Source: an uncultured Clostridiaceae bacterium (lineage in GTDB: Bacteria > Bacillota > Clostridia > Lachnospirales > Lachnospiraceae). Taken from it: a stretch of 5,065 nt of DNA. This document shows positions 4,181-5,065 of the stretch, one piece after another. Where the stretch lies: assembly GCA_949948825.1 (NCBI GenBank), contig CATLIJ010000210.1, positions 1-5,065 on the forward strand, given 5' to 3'. The notes beneath the pieces are model-generated. The model did no database searches, was not told the origin of the DNA, and was given only the letters and a program-made list of their open reading frames with translations. Position 1 is the stretch's first letter; each line of letters opens with the position of its first letter. The position numbers and the translations under genes were made by a program.

Positions 4181-4200
4181 GATGTTTGCCGCAAACAGCT
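4180..4200. promoter_or_regulatory. 21-bp near-perfect dyad abutting the -35 box (candidate operator)
   Basis: The core TGTTTGCCGCAAACA (4183-4197) is a perfect 7+1+7 palindrome, and AG/CT at the outer ends extends symmetry to 21 bp with a single mismatched pair. It touches the upstream edge of the -35 hexamer at 4175-4180, where either an activator or a repressor could bind. No regulator gene is visible in the window. Confidence 0.55.
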
Positions 4201-4262
4201 TGTCAAATGATGCGAAATGTCTCTGGCATTCTAAAATCTGCTTGAGATATAGCCAAATTTTT

Positions 4263-4285
4263 AAAATACCCGGACAGTGACGGGT
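4263..4285 (-). terminator. Weak hairpin terminator after the ABC permease gene
   Basis: On the minus strand ACCCG (4281-4285) and CGGGT (4268-4272) form a 5-bp GC-rich stem around an 8-base loop, followed by ATTTTAAAAATTT. It starts 11 bases past the permease stop codon. The stem is short, so termination may be partial. Confidence 0.5.
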
Positions 4286-4295
4286 GAGACAAAAA

Positions 4296-5065
4296 TCAGG
4301 ATATATTCCGAATACGCTTTGCCGGGGCATAAACTGCAAGGGAAGCAGATAACGTAACAAGCAATAATATCACTGCCAGAGAAGGCACGGGAATTTTCCA
4401 TACAGCATAGCTGTAATGACTTGTGATCAGACTGTCATAAAGCCATTTACTAAGCAATAATCCAACCAGACAGCCAACCAGACAACCGGACGAGGCATAG
4501 GTAAACGCCTCAGCAGCAATCATTTTTGTGAGCTGGCGTTCGTCCATACCCACAGCGCGCATGACGCCATACTGTTTCAACCTTGCCGATACGCTCATGG
4601 AAATGCTGTTCATAATGTTTAGTACCGTGACCAAAGTGATGATTGCCAAAAATCCATATACAAACAACATGAAGGCCAGATAAAGGTTGGCAGTGCGCAT
4701 ATCCCGCATATCCCGAAATTTATAATTTTCGTCCAAAATACTGCTGATCGCCCGCACATCCTCGTCAGTCGCACTGGAAGTTGTCTGGATCATAATAAGG
4801 GAATAACCAGTCTCACCTGTAAGCCGGGAAAATGTTTCGCCGGATGTGATCAAGGTTACTTTGCCGTCCGAGTTTCCGTCATTTGTAAATGGGTTGTATT
4901 TTAATATGCCTGCAATCTCAAGTTCCTCACCGCCCGTTTGAATCCTGGCGCTCATTTTCAGGGGACTGTCCATATCGGTGATTGCAAGGACGTATCTGCT
5001 GTTTCCATACACTTTTGAAATATCGCTGCCTTTTTGGAGTAATTTATCTTTCACAAGACATTCCA
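4296..5065 (-). CDS. ABC transporter permease, FtsX/MacB-like, C-terminal half
   Basis: FtsX-type permeases pair with an ATPase and typically export peptides or lipids, or act in envelope signalling. The visible part (256 codons, open at the right edge) contains the end of the extracellular domain: a beta-rich stretch with EELEIAGILKYNPF, SGETFSRLTGETGYSLIMIQ and an acidic helix. It then has the conserved FtsX core with three membrane helices (about 123-149, 183-208 and 223-244, counted from the GTG codon at 5052-5054). The cytoplasmic loop SVSARLKQYGVMRAVGMDER is the family's coupling motif, and the end APAKRIRNIS is the usual last segment, slightly short of the typical tail. The GTG at 5054 is an internal Val, since ECLVKDKLL reads on to the edge. 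Its ATPase should lie to the right. The substrate cannot be told from this half. Confidence 0.88.
   Translation of the reverse strand, partial: ECLVKDKLLQKGSDISKVYGNSRYVLAITDMDSPLKMSARIQTGGEELEIAGILKYNPFTNDGNSDGKVTLITSGETFSRLTGETGYSLIMIQTTSSATDEDVRAISSILDENYKFRDMRDMRTANLYLAFMLFVYGFLAIITLVTVLNIMNSISMSVSARLKQYGVMRAVGMDERQLTKMIAAEAFTYASSGCLVGCLVGLLLSKWLYDSLITSHYSYAVWKIPVPSLAVILLLVTLSASLAVYAPAKRIRNIS

Noticed and set aside
4172..4360. Minus-strand frame of about 62 codons across the permease end and promoter region
   Set aside because: It overlaps the permease terminus out of frame, runs through the terminator and the dyad, and has no ribosome site.

Overview
The window looks like chromosome from an anaerobic gut Clostridia species, most likely Lachnospiraceae. 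That placement is an inference from three things: strong AAAGGAG-type ribosome binding sites, an RlmD/RlmCD-type methyltransferase next to a small acidic-tailed membrane protein, and a small four-helix membrane protein that resembles DUF6608. Every gene I can support lies on the minus strand, so transcription runs from the right edge to the left.

Right part (about 2500-5065). The window opens inside an FtsX/MacB-type ABC permease; only its C-terminal half is here, and a weak hairpin terminator follows it. Next come a well-formed promoter with a near-perfect 21-bp dyad directly upstream of its -35 box, a four-helix membrane protein (DUF6608-like), and after a short gap a 318-residue protein of unknown function with two N-terminal membrane helices. 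The frame of that last gene stays open for 45 codons beyond its stop, which suggests either a nonsense-shortened gene or a tiny GTG-initiated ORF. A 68-residue soluble protein with its own promoter comes next.

Middle part (about 860-2165). This is a nest of mobile and palindromic DNA. (a) A complete 880-bp IS5-family (IS427-like) insertion sequence has 18-bp perfect ends and two overlapping transposase frames that join by -1 frameshifting at an A6G5 run. It sits exactly at the axis of a palindrome. (b) To its left (higher-numbered module copies lie on both sides) is a 35-bp-arm hairpin that repeats the insertion-sequence end plus its flank. (c) A 180-bp transposase-less element (MITE-like) has 18-bp ends resembling those of IS4, a second 30-bp perfect inverted repeat inside, and a 9-bp target duplication. 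It has landed in the arm of another hairpin repeat. No gene lies between 833 and 1289.

Left part (1-860). A promoter with an extended -10 box overlapped by an 8-bp inverted repeat drives a 102-residue membrane protein with a repetitive Asp/Phe tail. A strong terminator follows, and then the first 98 codons of the 23S rRNA uracil methyltransferase gene (rlmD) run off the left edge.

The host genes do not form one obvious pathway. The most unusual parts are the nested palindromes and insertion sequence, the open tail after the 318-residue gene, and the two operator-like dyads.
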